Below, one piece after another: positions 39,084 to 44,746 of a DNA stretch of 64,000 nucleotides (its first letter is position 1; each line of letters starts with the position of its first letter). A program made the position numbers and the translations under genes. Origin of the DNA: Dehalococcoidia bacterium (lineage in GTDB: Bacteria > Chloroflexota > Dehalococcoidia > Bin125); assembly GCA_022825265.1 (NCBI GenBank), contig JAJDXE010000013.1, positions 186,001-250,000 on the forward strand. The letters are read 5' to 3'. The notes under the pieces are model-generated. The model saw only the letters and a list, made by a program, of their open reading frames with translations, did no database searches and was not told where the DNA came from.

Positions 39084-39833
39084 ATGCCAATCAATGGCAA
39101 TGCCGACCCCGGCCAACTGACCCAATACGCGCCGACGATGGCCAGCCTCGACACCGAAGCGCTGACCCTACCCAACGTCAAAGTGCTGCAGGTCATCTAC
39201 GAGATCGACGACGCCGTCATGGCGGAACTGATCCCGCCCGCGTTGCACCCGACGATCCCGCCAACCATGCACGTGATCGGCTTGCGGGCGGATGACGGCC
39301 CCCTCGGAGCCTTCACCCTCGCGATCGTGCGCGTCGGCTGCCGCGCCGCCGTCCGACCGCGCGGCCTGCCAACTCGAGCCGTCTGCACCCAAGGTGAAGC
39401 GGCGACGGCCCTGGTCGAGCGCTGGGGATTCCCGATCACCGTCGGCGAACCCGTGCTGCGCGAGCGCTATGACCGCCAGTCGATCGAAGTGAACGACGGC
39501 AACGTCACCGTGCTCTCGGCCCAGCTCATTGACCCGGTGCCAATCGGCAATGGCGACCTCCTCTACACAGCCGGAATGCACATTGCCAACGTCGAGCGCG
39601 ACGGCGAGACAAAGCCCTGGCTCGTCCAGGTTGACCCGGAGTTCGAGGTCAGCCGAGCCGACCGCGGCACGGCCCAGATCGACGCCTTCGACAGCGGCTA
39701 CTGGGACGCCCCGGACCTGCGCCCCGTCTACCCGATCGTCGCCAGCTACACCACCGCCAACATCACCCTGCCCAGGATTCGCTACATCTGCGACCCCTTG
39801 CAGCCCGCCATCACCGGCACAGTCGCGCTGTAG
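39084..39833 (+). CDS. Acetoacetate-decarboxylase-like protein
   Basis: A 249-residue protein with the ADC-like layout. Near the N-terminus is VIYEIDDAVMAELIPPALHPTIPPTMHVIGL, the usual start of ADC-fold proteins in which substrate-pathway-limiting Leu/Pro residues precede a beta barrel. Later comes GFPITVGEPVLRERYDRQSIEVNDG. The Schiff-base lysine of true acetoacetate decarboxylase is not obvious (the G-x-P-K-x position reads GFPITVG), so it may belong to the ADC-like superfamily with another function. AAAGG precedes the ATG. It is probably co-transcribed with the luciferase-like gene upstream. Confidence 0.75.
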   Translation: MPINGNADPGQLTQYAPTMASLDTEALTLPNVKVLQVIYEIDDAVMAELIPPALHPTIPPTMHVIGLRADDGPLGAFTLAIVRVGCRAAVRPRGLPTRAVCTQGEAATALVERWGFPITVGEPVLRERYDRQSIEVNDGNVTVLSAQLIDPVPIGNGDLLYTAGMHIANVERDGETKPWLVQVDPEFEVSRADRGTAQIDAFDSGYWDAPDLRPVYPIVASYTTANITLPRIRYICDPLQPAITGTVAL

Positions 39834-39877
39834 CGGAGCCTGTTCCTGATAGCCTGAGTCTGCGGAGGACTCATCCG

Positions 39878-40360
39878 GTGGCAGTACCGACCGACGCGTT
39901 GGAGTTGGCGAACGACCTGATTGACTGCGGCATGCCGCGCGAACACGCAGAGGTGTTGGCCGCGAAACTGTCCGAGAAGTTTGGCTTGGCGGCCTCCGAG
40001 GAAGACCTGGATCGTCGGCTGGCTTCGGAACGCGAGTTGTCGGATGCCCGGTTCGAGGCGCTCTTGGAACGCATCGATGCACGCTTCGATCGGGCCAAGG
40101 CAGAGATGGATGCTCGTTTCGCTCAGGTAGATGCCAGATTCGATCAGATGGACGCCCGCCTCGATCAGATGGACGCCCGCCTCGATCAGATGGATGCCCG
40201 CTTCGATCAGGCTCGGTCGGAGACCAATGCCCGCTTCGAGCTCTATGACGCCAAACACTACGCGCGATTCGCTGAGTTTGAGGTCAAGGTCTATCGCGCC
40301 GTCGCCATTGGAACTGGATTGGTCCTCGCGGCCATCTCGATCTGGGGCGCATTTGGCTAG
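39878..40360 (+). CDS. Coiled-coil protein with heptad repeats and C-terminal membrane anchor
   Basis: A 160-residue protein. An N-terminal helical region (ALELANDLIDCGMPREHAEVLAAKLSEKFG) is followed by a coiled coil at about 45-120. Here near-perfect seven-residue units of the form (R)(F/L)DQMDA recur, and a single C-terminal membrane helix (AIGTGLVLAAISIWGAF) follows. The plan resembles the DUF1640/CCDC90-type coiled-coil membrane proteins, but identity is not certain. The repeats are encoded by 21-bp tandem DNA repeats at 40141-40210. GTG start with GGAGGAC 9-10 bases upstream. Confidence 0.8.
   Translation: MAVPTDALELANDLIDCGMPREHAEVLAAKLSEKFGLAASEEDLDRRLASERELSDARFEALLERIDARFDRAKAEMDARFAQVDARFDQMDARLDQMDARLDQMDARFDQARSETNARFELYDAKHYARFAEFEVKVYRAVAIGTGLVLAAISIWGAFG
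40141..40210 (+). repeat. 21-bp tandem repeat within coiled-coil gene
   Basis: Three complete units and a 7-base partial of CGATCAGATGGACGCCCGCC(T), starting at 40141, 40162 and 40183. The first two are identical and the third differs at two positions, including GAT for GAC. Each unit adds one coiled-coil heptad. Confidence 0.95.
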
Positions 40361-40413
40361 GCGCATACAGTCAACGATTAGCATGGCGGACAACTGAGCC
40401 TCCCCCAATTCAT

Positions 40414-41316
40414 ATGGCGGTGCCTATGCCCGACACCGAGACCCTGTTCCCAGGCTTCCGCGAGCACAAGACCGGGCCGATCTTCGCCCGCGTCGGCGGT
40501 TCCGGTTCACCGCTCCTGCTCCTCCACGGCTATCCCCAGACCAGCGCTATGTGGCACAAGATCGCGCCAGGTCTGGCTGAGCAACACACCGTCGTCGTCG
40601 CCGACCTGCTCGGCTACGGCGCCAGCGACTCACCGCCCGGCGACGGCGGAGGCGAGGCCTACTCCAAGCGAGCCATGGCCAGCTACATGGTCGATCTCAT
40701 GGCCGACCTCGGCTTCGACACGTTTTCGCTCGCCGGTCACGATCGCGGCGGCCGCGTCTCCTATCGCCTCGCGCTCGATTATCCCGAGCGGGTCACAAGA
40801 CTGTCACTCCTCGACATCGTCCCAACCGCCGAGCAGTTCGAGCAGATGGGCATCGCCGGCGGCCTCGGCGGATTCCACTGGTACTTCCTCGCCCAACCGT
40901 CCCCGCTGCCCGAGACCCTGATCAACGGCGCGCCAGACTTCTTCCTCAAGCGAATGCTCGGCAGTTGGGCGGGCGAGGACGACAACACCGTCTTCACCGA
41001 GACCGCCATGGCTGAATACCTGGCCGCCGCCAACGACCAGGAGACCGTCCGGAGTTGGTGCGAGGACTATCGCTCCGGCGCCCGCTTCGACCTGCGGCTC
41101 GACCGCGCCGACCGCTCCGAGGGCAAGAAAATCACCTGCCCGCTCTTCGTTATCTGGGGCGGAGCCCGCCAGCCGAACCGCCGAGGCCGCTTCATGGCCA
41201 CCTGGCATCGCTGGGCCACCGACGTCACCGGAGTCGGCCTCCCCTGCGGCCACTTCCTCCCCGAAGAACTCCCCGACGAAACCGAATCCGCGCTCAAGCA
41301 ATTCTTCGCCGACTGA
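40414..41316 (+). CDS. Alpha/beta hydrolase, fluoroacetate/haloacetate dehalogenase-like
   Basis: A 300-residue alpha/beta hydrolase. The nucleophile elbow is GHDRGGRVSYRLALDYPERV: an Asp nucleophile followed by Arg and a second Arg three residues on, the arrangement that binds the carboxylate in fluoroacetate dehalogenases. The halide pocket region FHWYFLAQPSPLPETLINGAPDFF and the catalytic-histidine region CGHFLPEELPDETE also match that subfamily. The oxyanion loop is LHGYPQTSAMWHKIAP. It probably hydrolyses a 2-haloacid or related short acid in the cytoplasm. Two possible ATG starts (40414, 40426) exist; neither has a good ribosome site. Confidence 0.88.
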   Translation: MAVPMPDTETLFPGFREHKTGPIFARVGGSGSPLLLLHGYPQTSAMWHKIAPGLAEQHTVVVADLLGYGASDSPPGDGGGEAYSKRAMASYMVDLMADLGFDTFSLAGHDRGGRVSYRLALDYPERVTRLSLLDIVPTAEQFEQMGIAGGLGGFHWYFLAQPSPLPETLINGAPDFFLKRMLGSWAGEDDNTVFTETAMAEYLAAANDQETVRSWCEDYRSGARFDLRLDRADRSEGKKITCPLFVIWGGARQPNRRGRFMATWHRWATDVTGVGLPCGHFLPEELPDETESALKQFFAD

Positions 41317-41356
41317 CCGAGCCTCCACCCTCCGTCATTTCCGCGCCCGACATTTC

Positions 41357-41384
41357 CGTCATTCCGGCGCTTGCCGCGAGAATC
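41357..41384. repeat. Short dispersed repeat, copy 2
   Basis: CCGTCATTCCGGCGCTTGCC and the following GCGAGAATC match 36608-36635. A shorter partial copy (CCGTCATTTCCGCGCC) lies just upstream at 41332-41347. The rest of the 213-base gap 41317-41529 shows nothing else but the palindrome at 41492. Confidence 0.6.
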
Positions 41385-41491
41385 TCGTTCCTTTTCCCTC
41401 TGCCGTCCCTCCTGCACCCGTCAGGGGAGTCTCGATGACTCCGCCACAACACTCCCAACCGATCCAACGCTCCCCATTCCCGATACAGTCA

Positions 41492-41503
41492 GTACAAATG
41501 TAC
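41492..41503. promoter_or_regulatory. Inverted repeat GTACA-AA-TGTAC upstream of small gene
   Basis: A perfect 5-base inverted repeat, 26 bases before the ATG at 41530, in an AT-richer patch. It could be a repressor site or overlap the promoter. Confidence 0.35.
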
Positions 41504-41529
41504 GCACACCTGCAAAGGAACACATCGCC

Positions 41530-41823
41530 ATGCCCAACCCCTTCCACCACCGAGCCGCCATCGAGCGAATCATCCGCCTCTCCGAGAGACCCAACCCCGG
41601 CCACGTCCGGCTCGCCGCCGTGATCAAACTGATCAAGGCGACCTGTCCCGGCAACCCGGCCAATCAACTCCTCCTCGAAGCCCATCCCTACGAGTTCGCC
41701 CGCCACAAGCTCCGCGACCTCTACGACCGCGCCGAACCCTTGGTCGTGACCCAATCTCACGCCGCCATCGACGCCGGACCCGACGAGGAAGAATCTCCCG
41801 AGGAAGCCGAAGACCCGTTGTAG
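41530..41823 (+). CDS. Small uncharacterised protein
   Basis: A 97-residue protein that I do not recognise. The first 70 residues look globular and mostly helical, with HHRAAIERIIRLSERPNPGHVRLAAVIKLIKATCPGNPANQLLLEAHPYEFARHKL. The last 25 residues are very acidic (DEEESPEEAEDP) and likely disordered. The ATG at 41530 has AAAGGA 10 bases upstream. The frame is open further back, but that part overlaps dispersed repeat sequence. It stands alone between the dehalogenase-like gene and leuD. Confidence 0.65.
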   Translation: MPNPFHHRAAIERIIRLSERPNPGHVRLAAVIKLIKATCPGNPANQLLLEAHPYEFARHKLRDLYDRAEPLVVTQSHAAIDAGPDEEESPEEAEDPL

Positions 41824-42011
41824 TCCCGCCCGCTCTCTTTCTTTCGACCCGTTTATTTTTTCTGGGGCGCAACCACCTCCCCGGCTCCGCCGTGCGCAGA
41901 CCCACAAGACCCTGTCGCCGACCCTGACTCCTACCGCGCACGCCCTCCTTGTACGCTCATAGCGTCTCCAACTGATCAATATGCCAGCGCCGACTGTGCG
42001 AGGAGCAGCCA

Positions 42012-42602
42012 ATGGACCCCGTCACCACCTTCAGAGGCACCGGACTGCCGCTCGACCGCGCCGATGTCGACACCGACCAGATCATCCCGGCCAAGTACCT
42101 TAAGCGGATCGAGCGAACCGGCTACGGCCCGTTCGCCTTCGAGGCCTGGGCCAAAGACCCCGACTTCGTCACCAACCAGCCCCAGTACGAAGGCGCCAGC
42201 GTGCTCCTCGCCGGCCCCAACTTCGGCTGCGGCTCATCGCGCGAGCACGCCGTCTGGGCAATCCAGGGCATGGGCGTCAGGGCCGTCATCGCCCCCACCT
42301 TCGCCGACATCTTCCGCAACAACTCCGCCAAGATGGGCCTACTCACGATTCAGCTCCCCCAGCCCGACGTCGAAGAGCTGATGCGCATGGTCGAGTCCGA
42401 GTCCAACATGCCGATCACGGTCAGCCTCGAGGATCAGACCGTCACCGCCCCCGGCGGCTGGGTCCGCTCCTTCGACATCGCCCCGTTCGTCAAGCACTGC
42501 CTCCTCAACGGCCTCGACGACATCTCCCTGACTCTGGAGCATGACGACTTGATCTCGGAGTACGAGTCGAACCGACCGACGACGAAACCGGTAACTGTCT
42601 AG
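42012..42602 (+). CDS. leuD: 3-isopropylmalate dehydratase small subunit
   Basis: The 196-residue LeuD, which with LeuC isomerises 2- to 3-isopropylmalate in leucine synthesis. Clear motifs are PLDRADVDTDQIIPAKYLKRI at the N-terminus, the swivel-domain GPNFGCGSSREHAVWAI, and FADIFRNNSAKMGLL. AGGAGCAGCC precedes the ATG. Its partner leuC is about 17 kb away at 59791 and on the other strand. Downstream lie four small open frames and then leuB. The 188-base gap before leuD (41824-42011) has no recognisable signal beyond its ribosome site. Confidence 0.96.
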   Translation: MDPVTTFRGTGLPLDRADVDTDQIIPAKYLKRIERTGYGPFAFEAWAKDPDFVTNQPQYEGASVLLAGPNFGCGSSREHAVWAIQGMGVRAVIAPTFADIFRNNSAKMGLLTIQLPQPDVEELMRMVESESNMPITVSLEDQTVTAPGGWVRSFDIAPFVKHCLLNGLDDISLTLEHDDLISEYESNRPTTKPVTV

Positions 42603-42605
42603 CAT
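42600..42605 (+). promoter_or_regulatory. Candidate leaderless promoter (-10 hexamer) at the leuD stop
   Basis: TAGCAT overlaps the leuD TAG stop and ends 6 bases before the ATG at 42612, the same spacing as the other leaderless candidates. Confidence 0.35.
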
Positions 42606-42611
42606 CAGACC

Positions 42612-42740
42612 ATGGTCCAGGCGCTGCCAAAACCAGAGTTGGCCAAATGGCCCGTCCATCTCCTCCCACCGGGAGACCCCATCGTCTTGCGCCTGCCTGC
42701 CGGCGTGCTGACTGTCGATCTGACCAGGGTCTGGCGCTGA
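42612..42740 (+). CDS. Candidate 42-residue small protein after leuD
   Basis: A 42-codon frame that ends in VDLTRVWR-stop. It has no ribosome site but starts 6 bases after TAGCAT, as in the leaderless genes. By eye, 31 of 41 sense codons after the ATG end in G or C, as real genes here do. Eight residues are leucine, without consecutive control codons except one Leu-Leu pair, so a leucine leader peptide is possible but not shown. It could be a chance frame. It does not resemble the three cysteine-tail proteins downstream. Confidence 0.35.
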   Translation: MVQALPKPELAKWPVHLLPPGDPIVLRLPAGVLTVDLTRVWR

Positions 42741-42757
42741 CTCCGCCGCGGCCTCCC

Positions 42758-42763
42758 TATCCT
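42758..42763 (+). promoter_or_regulatory. Candidate -10 hexamer of cysteine-tail gene 1
   Basis: TATCCT, with 41 bases between it and the ATG at 42805. The second gene of the array has the same 41-base spacing. Confidence 0.4.
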
Positions 42764-42804
42764 GTTCGCAATCCAAAACCAGGCTCACTGGACAGAAGCG
42801 ATTC

Positions 42805-42963
42805 ATGCCCAAGCATCCAAGGCCAAGCGTCGGTGACAGCATCACCAACCTGCGCCGATCGATCGGCAGGCGTCACGCCATCTACGGATTGATCAAGAAC
42901 ACCCTGATCAAGATGCGCAATGTCGACAACTGCTGCGGCAACTACGGCGATCCGGGATGTTGA
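42805..42963 (+). CDS. Small cysteine-tail protein 1 of 3 (52 residues)
   Basis: A 52-residue protein of a family I do not recognise. It begins MPKHPRPSVGDSITNLRRSI, continues as a basic amphipathic helix (GRRHAIYGLIKNTLIKMR) and ends CCGNYGDPGC followed at once by the stop. The two paralogues at 43101 and 43387 have exactly the same length and the same tail. All three share the I-x-NLR motif near residues 13-17 and the basic helix. The array lies between leuD and leuB. Each unit has its own promoter hexamer and hairpin. The tail could be a metal-binding hook, a disulfide knot or a modified-peptide core; no modifying enzyme is nearby. The ribosome site (GGACAG) is weak. Confidence 0.85.
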   Translation: MPKHPRPSVGDSITNLRRSIGRRHAIYGLIKNTLIKMRNVDNCCGNYGDPGC

Positions 42964-42976
42964 GTCTCCGGTGAGC

Positions 42977-42993
42977 GCGCTCGGGCCGAGCGC
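42977..42993 (+). terminator. Hairpin after cysteine-tail gene 1
   Basis: GCGCTCG and CGAGCGC pair around GGC, starting 13 bases after the stop codon. There is no T-run. Equivalent hairpins follow genes 2 and 3 at the same distance. Confidence 0.55.
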
Positions 42994-43030
42994 ATGGCGT
43001 CCGATGACCATAGACACGGGGGATAGCTTC

Positions 43031-43059
43031 TGAACATCTCCATTGGCACCAATTATCAT
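43031..43059 (+). promoter_or_regulatory. Candidate promoter of cysteine-tail gene 2
   Basis: TGAACA (43031-43036), 17 bases, then TATCAT (43054-43059), in the AT-richest patch of this region. 41 bases separate the hexamer from the ATG at 43101, the same as for gene 1. Confidence 0.45.
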
Positions 43060-43100
43060 TAGAGCATCTGAAAAGATCTATTGGTGCAAAGTGATCATGG

Positions 43101-43259
43101 ATGTGTGAAGAACGACCTGAACTGGGTGGCTCCGCTATTGCCAATCTGCGCAACGGCGAAGGGCTGATGCACTTCCTGCGCAGCGTGGTCGTCACCAACT
43201 GGATCAAGCTCCGGCGACTCGAACAGTGTTGCGGTCGCTACGGCGACCCGGGCTGTTGA
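43101..43259 (+). CDS. Small cysteine-tail protein 2 of 3 (52 residues)
   Basis: The second 52-residue paralogue. It starts MCEERPELGGSAIANLRNGE, has a helix HFLRSVVVTNWIKLRRLEQ and ends CCGRYGDPGC-stop. The length is fixed by an in-frame TGA at 43092 just upstream, so ATG 43101 is the only reasonable start. Compared with gene 1, the IxNLR motif, a histidine near residue 24, the IK-x-R segment and the whole tail are kept, while intervening residues differ widely. The proteins are therefore under selection rather than copies of recent origin. Gene 3 shares MC at the start. No strong ribosome site is visible. Confidence 0.85.
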   Translation: MCEERPELGGSAIANLRNGEGLMHFLRSVVVTNWIKLRRLEQCCGRYGDPGC

Positions 43260-43271
43260 ACCGGACCACCC

Positions 43272-43290
43272 GACGCTCAGGATGAGCGTC
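43272..43290 (+). terminator. Hairpin after cysteine-tail gene 2
   Basis: GACGCTC and GAGCGTC pair around AGGAT, starting 12 bases after the stop. The outer base pairs differ from those of hairpins 1 and 3 but pairing is kept, which points to a selected structure. Confidence 0.55.
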
Positions 43291-43336
43291 CCGCAGACGA
43301 ATAGACAGTCCGACACCGGCCGTTGCAGTGGGCGGA

Positions 43337-43342
43337 TACCCT
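43337..43342 (+). promoter_or_regulatory. Candidate -10 hexamer of cysteine-tail gene 3
   Basis: TACCCT in the context GGATACCCT, as upstream of pyrF. 44 bases separate it from the ATG at 43387. Confidence 0.45.
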
Positions 43343-43386
43343 AGCCTGCGACGCTGAAATCGGCTCGCTCCAGCAGGTGGCCTACG

Positions 43387-43545
43387 ATGTGCACGCGACC
43401 CAGACCGTCCTTCAGCGACGCGATCGCCAACCTCCGCAGGGATGCCGATCAACGCAGCATCGCCCTCCGCATGCTCGAGGTCGCCTGGGACAGGTTGCGC
43501 AAGCGGCAAACCTGCTGCGGCAACTACGGCGACCCCGGCTGTTGA
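43387..43545 (+). CDS. Small cysteine-tail protein 3 of 3 (52 residues)
   Basis: The third 52-residue paralogue: MCTRPRPSFSDAIANLRRDA, then a charged amphipathic helix (QRSIALRMLEVAWDRLRKRQ) and the tail CCGNYGDPGC-stop, identical to that of gene 1. PRPS near the N-terminus is also shared with gene 1, and MC and AIANLR with gene 2. This one has a good ribosome site, AGGTGG, 6 bases before the ATG. An internal ATG at 43471 would give only 24 residues and is not preferred. leuB starts 57 bases after the stop, so the last unit may also drive leuB. Confidence 0.85.
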   Translation: MCTRPRPSFSDAIANLRRDADQRSIALRMLEVAWDRLRKRQTCCGNYGDPGC

Positions 43546-43558
43546 GTCTCGCCTGAAC

Positions 43559-43575
43559 GCGCTCCGGGTGAGCGC
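43559..43575 (+). terminator. Hairpin after cysteine-tail gene 3, before leuB
   Basis: GCGCTC and GAGCGC pair around CGGGT, starting 13 bases after the stop and ending 27 bases before leuB. There is no T-run, so read-through into leuB is possible. Confidence 0.5.
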
Positions 43576-43602
43576 CCAACCGACGATTAGGAACAAACCC
43601 GT

Positions 43603-44697
43603 ATGGCCCACTTCAAGATTGCACTCTTGCCCGGTGACGGCATCGGCGGCGAGGTCATCGGGCAAGCCGTCCGCGTGCTCGACGCGGTCGGCGGCCGCTT
43701 CGACCACTCCTTCGAGTACTCCGAAGACCTCGTCGGCGGAGCATCGATCGATGCGCACGGCGTCGCCCTGCGCGACGAAACGCTGGAGATGTGCCAGGCC
43801 CAGGACGCCGTCCTCTTCGGCGCTGTCGGCGGTCCCAAGTGGGACGATCCCAAGGCCTCCGTCAGGCCCGAGCAGGCCATCCTCGGTCTGCGTAAGGGTC
43901 TTGGCCTGTTCGCCAACATCCGTCCAGTCAAGATGCTGCCCATCCTCGCCGACGCCACCCCGCTCAAGCGCGAGACGGTCGAGGCCGTCGATATGGTCGT
44001 CCTCCGCGAGCTGACCGGCGGCATCTACTTCGGCGAGCCCCAGCGCCGCTGGGAAGAGAACGGCCAGCGGCAGGCCGTCGACACCCTCGCCTACTCCGAG
44101 CATGAGGTCGAGCGGATCGTCCGTCTCGGCTTCGAAACCGCCCGCGCACGCCGTGGACTGCTGACCTCTGTCGACAAGGCGAACATCCTCGACACGTCGC
44201 GGATGTGGCGGGAGATCGCTGACGAGGTTGCCAGGGACTACCCCGACGTCACACTCGAACACCGCCTCGTCGACGCCTGCGCCATGGACCTGATCCGTCA
44301 TCCGTCCTACTTCGATGTGATCGTCACCGAGAACATGTTCGGCGACATCCTCACCGATGAAGCCTCGATGCTCGCCGGCTCAATGGGCATGCTGCCCTCG
44401 GCCTCCCTCGGCGCCTCCGAAAACGGCTCTACCCTCGGCCTCTACGAACCGATCCACGGCACCGCGCCCGACATCGCGGGACAAGGCATCGCCAATCCCA
44501 TGGCCATGATCCTCAGCGCCGCCCTGATGCTGCGCTACTCCCTCGGACTCGAAGCCGAAGCCACCGCAATCGAAGACGCCGTCACCGACATCCTCGCCGC
44601 TGGCCATCGCTCCGCCGACCTTGCCGGTGACGGCGACGAGCCTCTCAGCACCGAAGCGCTCGGCAACCTGATCACCGACGCGGTAGCGGGCGGCTAA
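43603..44697 (+). CDS. leuB: 3-isopropylmalate dehydrogenase
   Basis: The 364-residue LeuB, the NAD-dependent oxidative decarboxylation step of leucine synthesis. Diagnostic stretches are LLPGDGIGGEVIGQAVRVL, the substrate loop ELTGGIYFG, VDKANILDTSRMWR, DVIVTENMFGDILTDEAS and YEPIHGTAPDIAGQGIANPMA. The ATG at 43603 has AGGAAC upstream. It is on the same strand as leuD but separated from it by about 1 kb carrying the small-gene array. leuC and leuA are 15-20 kb away on the opposite strand. Confidence 0.96.
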   Translation: MAHFKIALLPGDGIGGEVIGQAVRVLDAVGGRFDHSFEYSEDLVGGASIDAHGVALRDETLEMCQAQDAVLFGAVGGPKWDDPKASVRPEQAILGLRKGLGLFANIRPVKMLPILADATPLKRETVEAVDMVVLRELTGGIYFGEPQRRWEENGQRQAVDTLAYSEHEVERIVRLGFETARARRGLLTSVDKANILDTSRMWREIADEVARDYPDVTLEHRLVDACAMDLIRHPSYFDVIVTENMFGDILTDEASMLAGSMGMLPSASLGASENGSTLGLYEPIHGTAPDIAGQGIANPMAMILSAALMLRYSLGLEAEATAIEDAVTDILAAGHRSADLAGDGDEPLSTEALGNLITDAVAGG

Positions 44698-44734
44698 CGG
44701 CCTCATCCATCCTCCACCGGAACCACGCAGTTCG

Positions 44735-44740
44735 TAGAGT
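44735..44740 (+). promoter_or_regulatory. Candidate leaderless promoter (-10 hexamer) of the acyl-CoA carboxylase
   Basis: TAGAGT, the same hexamer as proposed for gyrA, ends 6 bases before the ATG at 44747; no Shine-Dalgarno. Confidence 0.5.
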
Positions 44741-44746
44741 CCAACC

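Noticed and set aside
40141..40210. CRISPR-like repeat pattern
   Set aside because: The 21-bp units are contiguous with no spacers and lie in frame inside a coiled-coil gene.
42612..42740. Classical leucine attenuator leader peptide between leuD and leuB
   Set aside because: The frame contains eight Leu but only one adjacent pair and no clear terminator/antiterminator follows, so only a small-protein candidate is reported.
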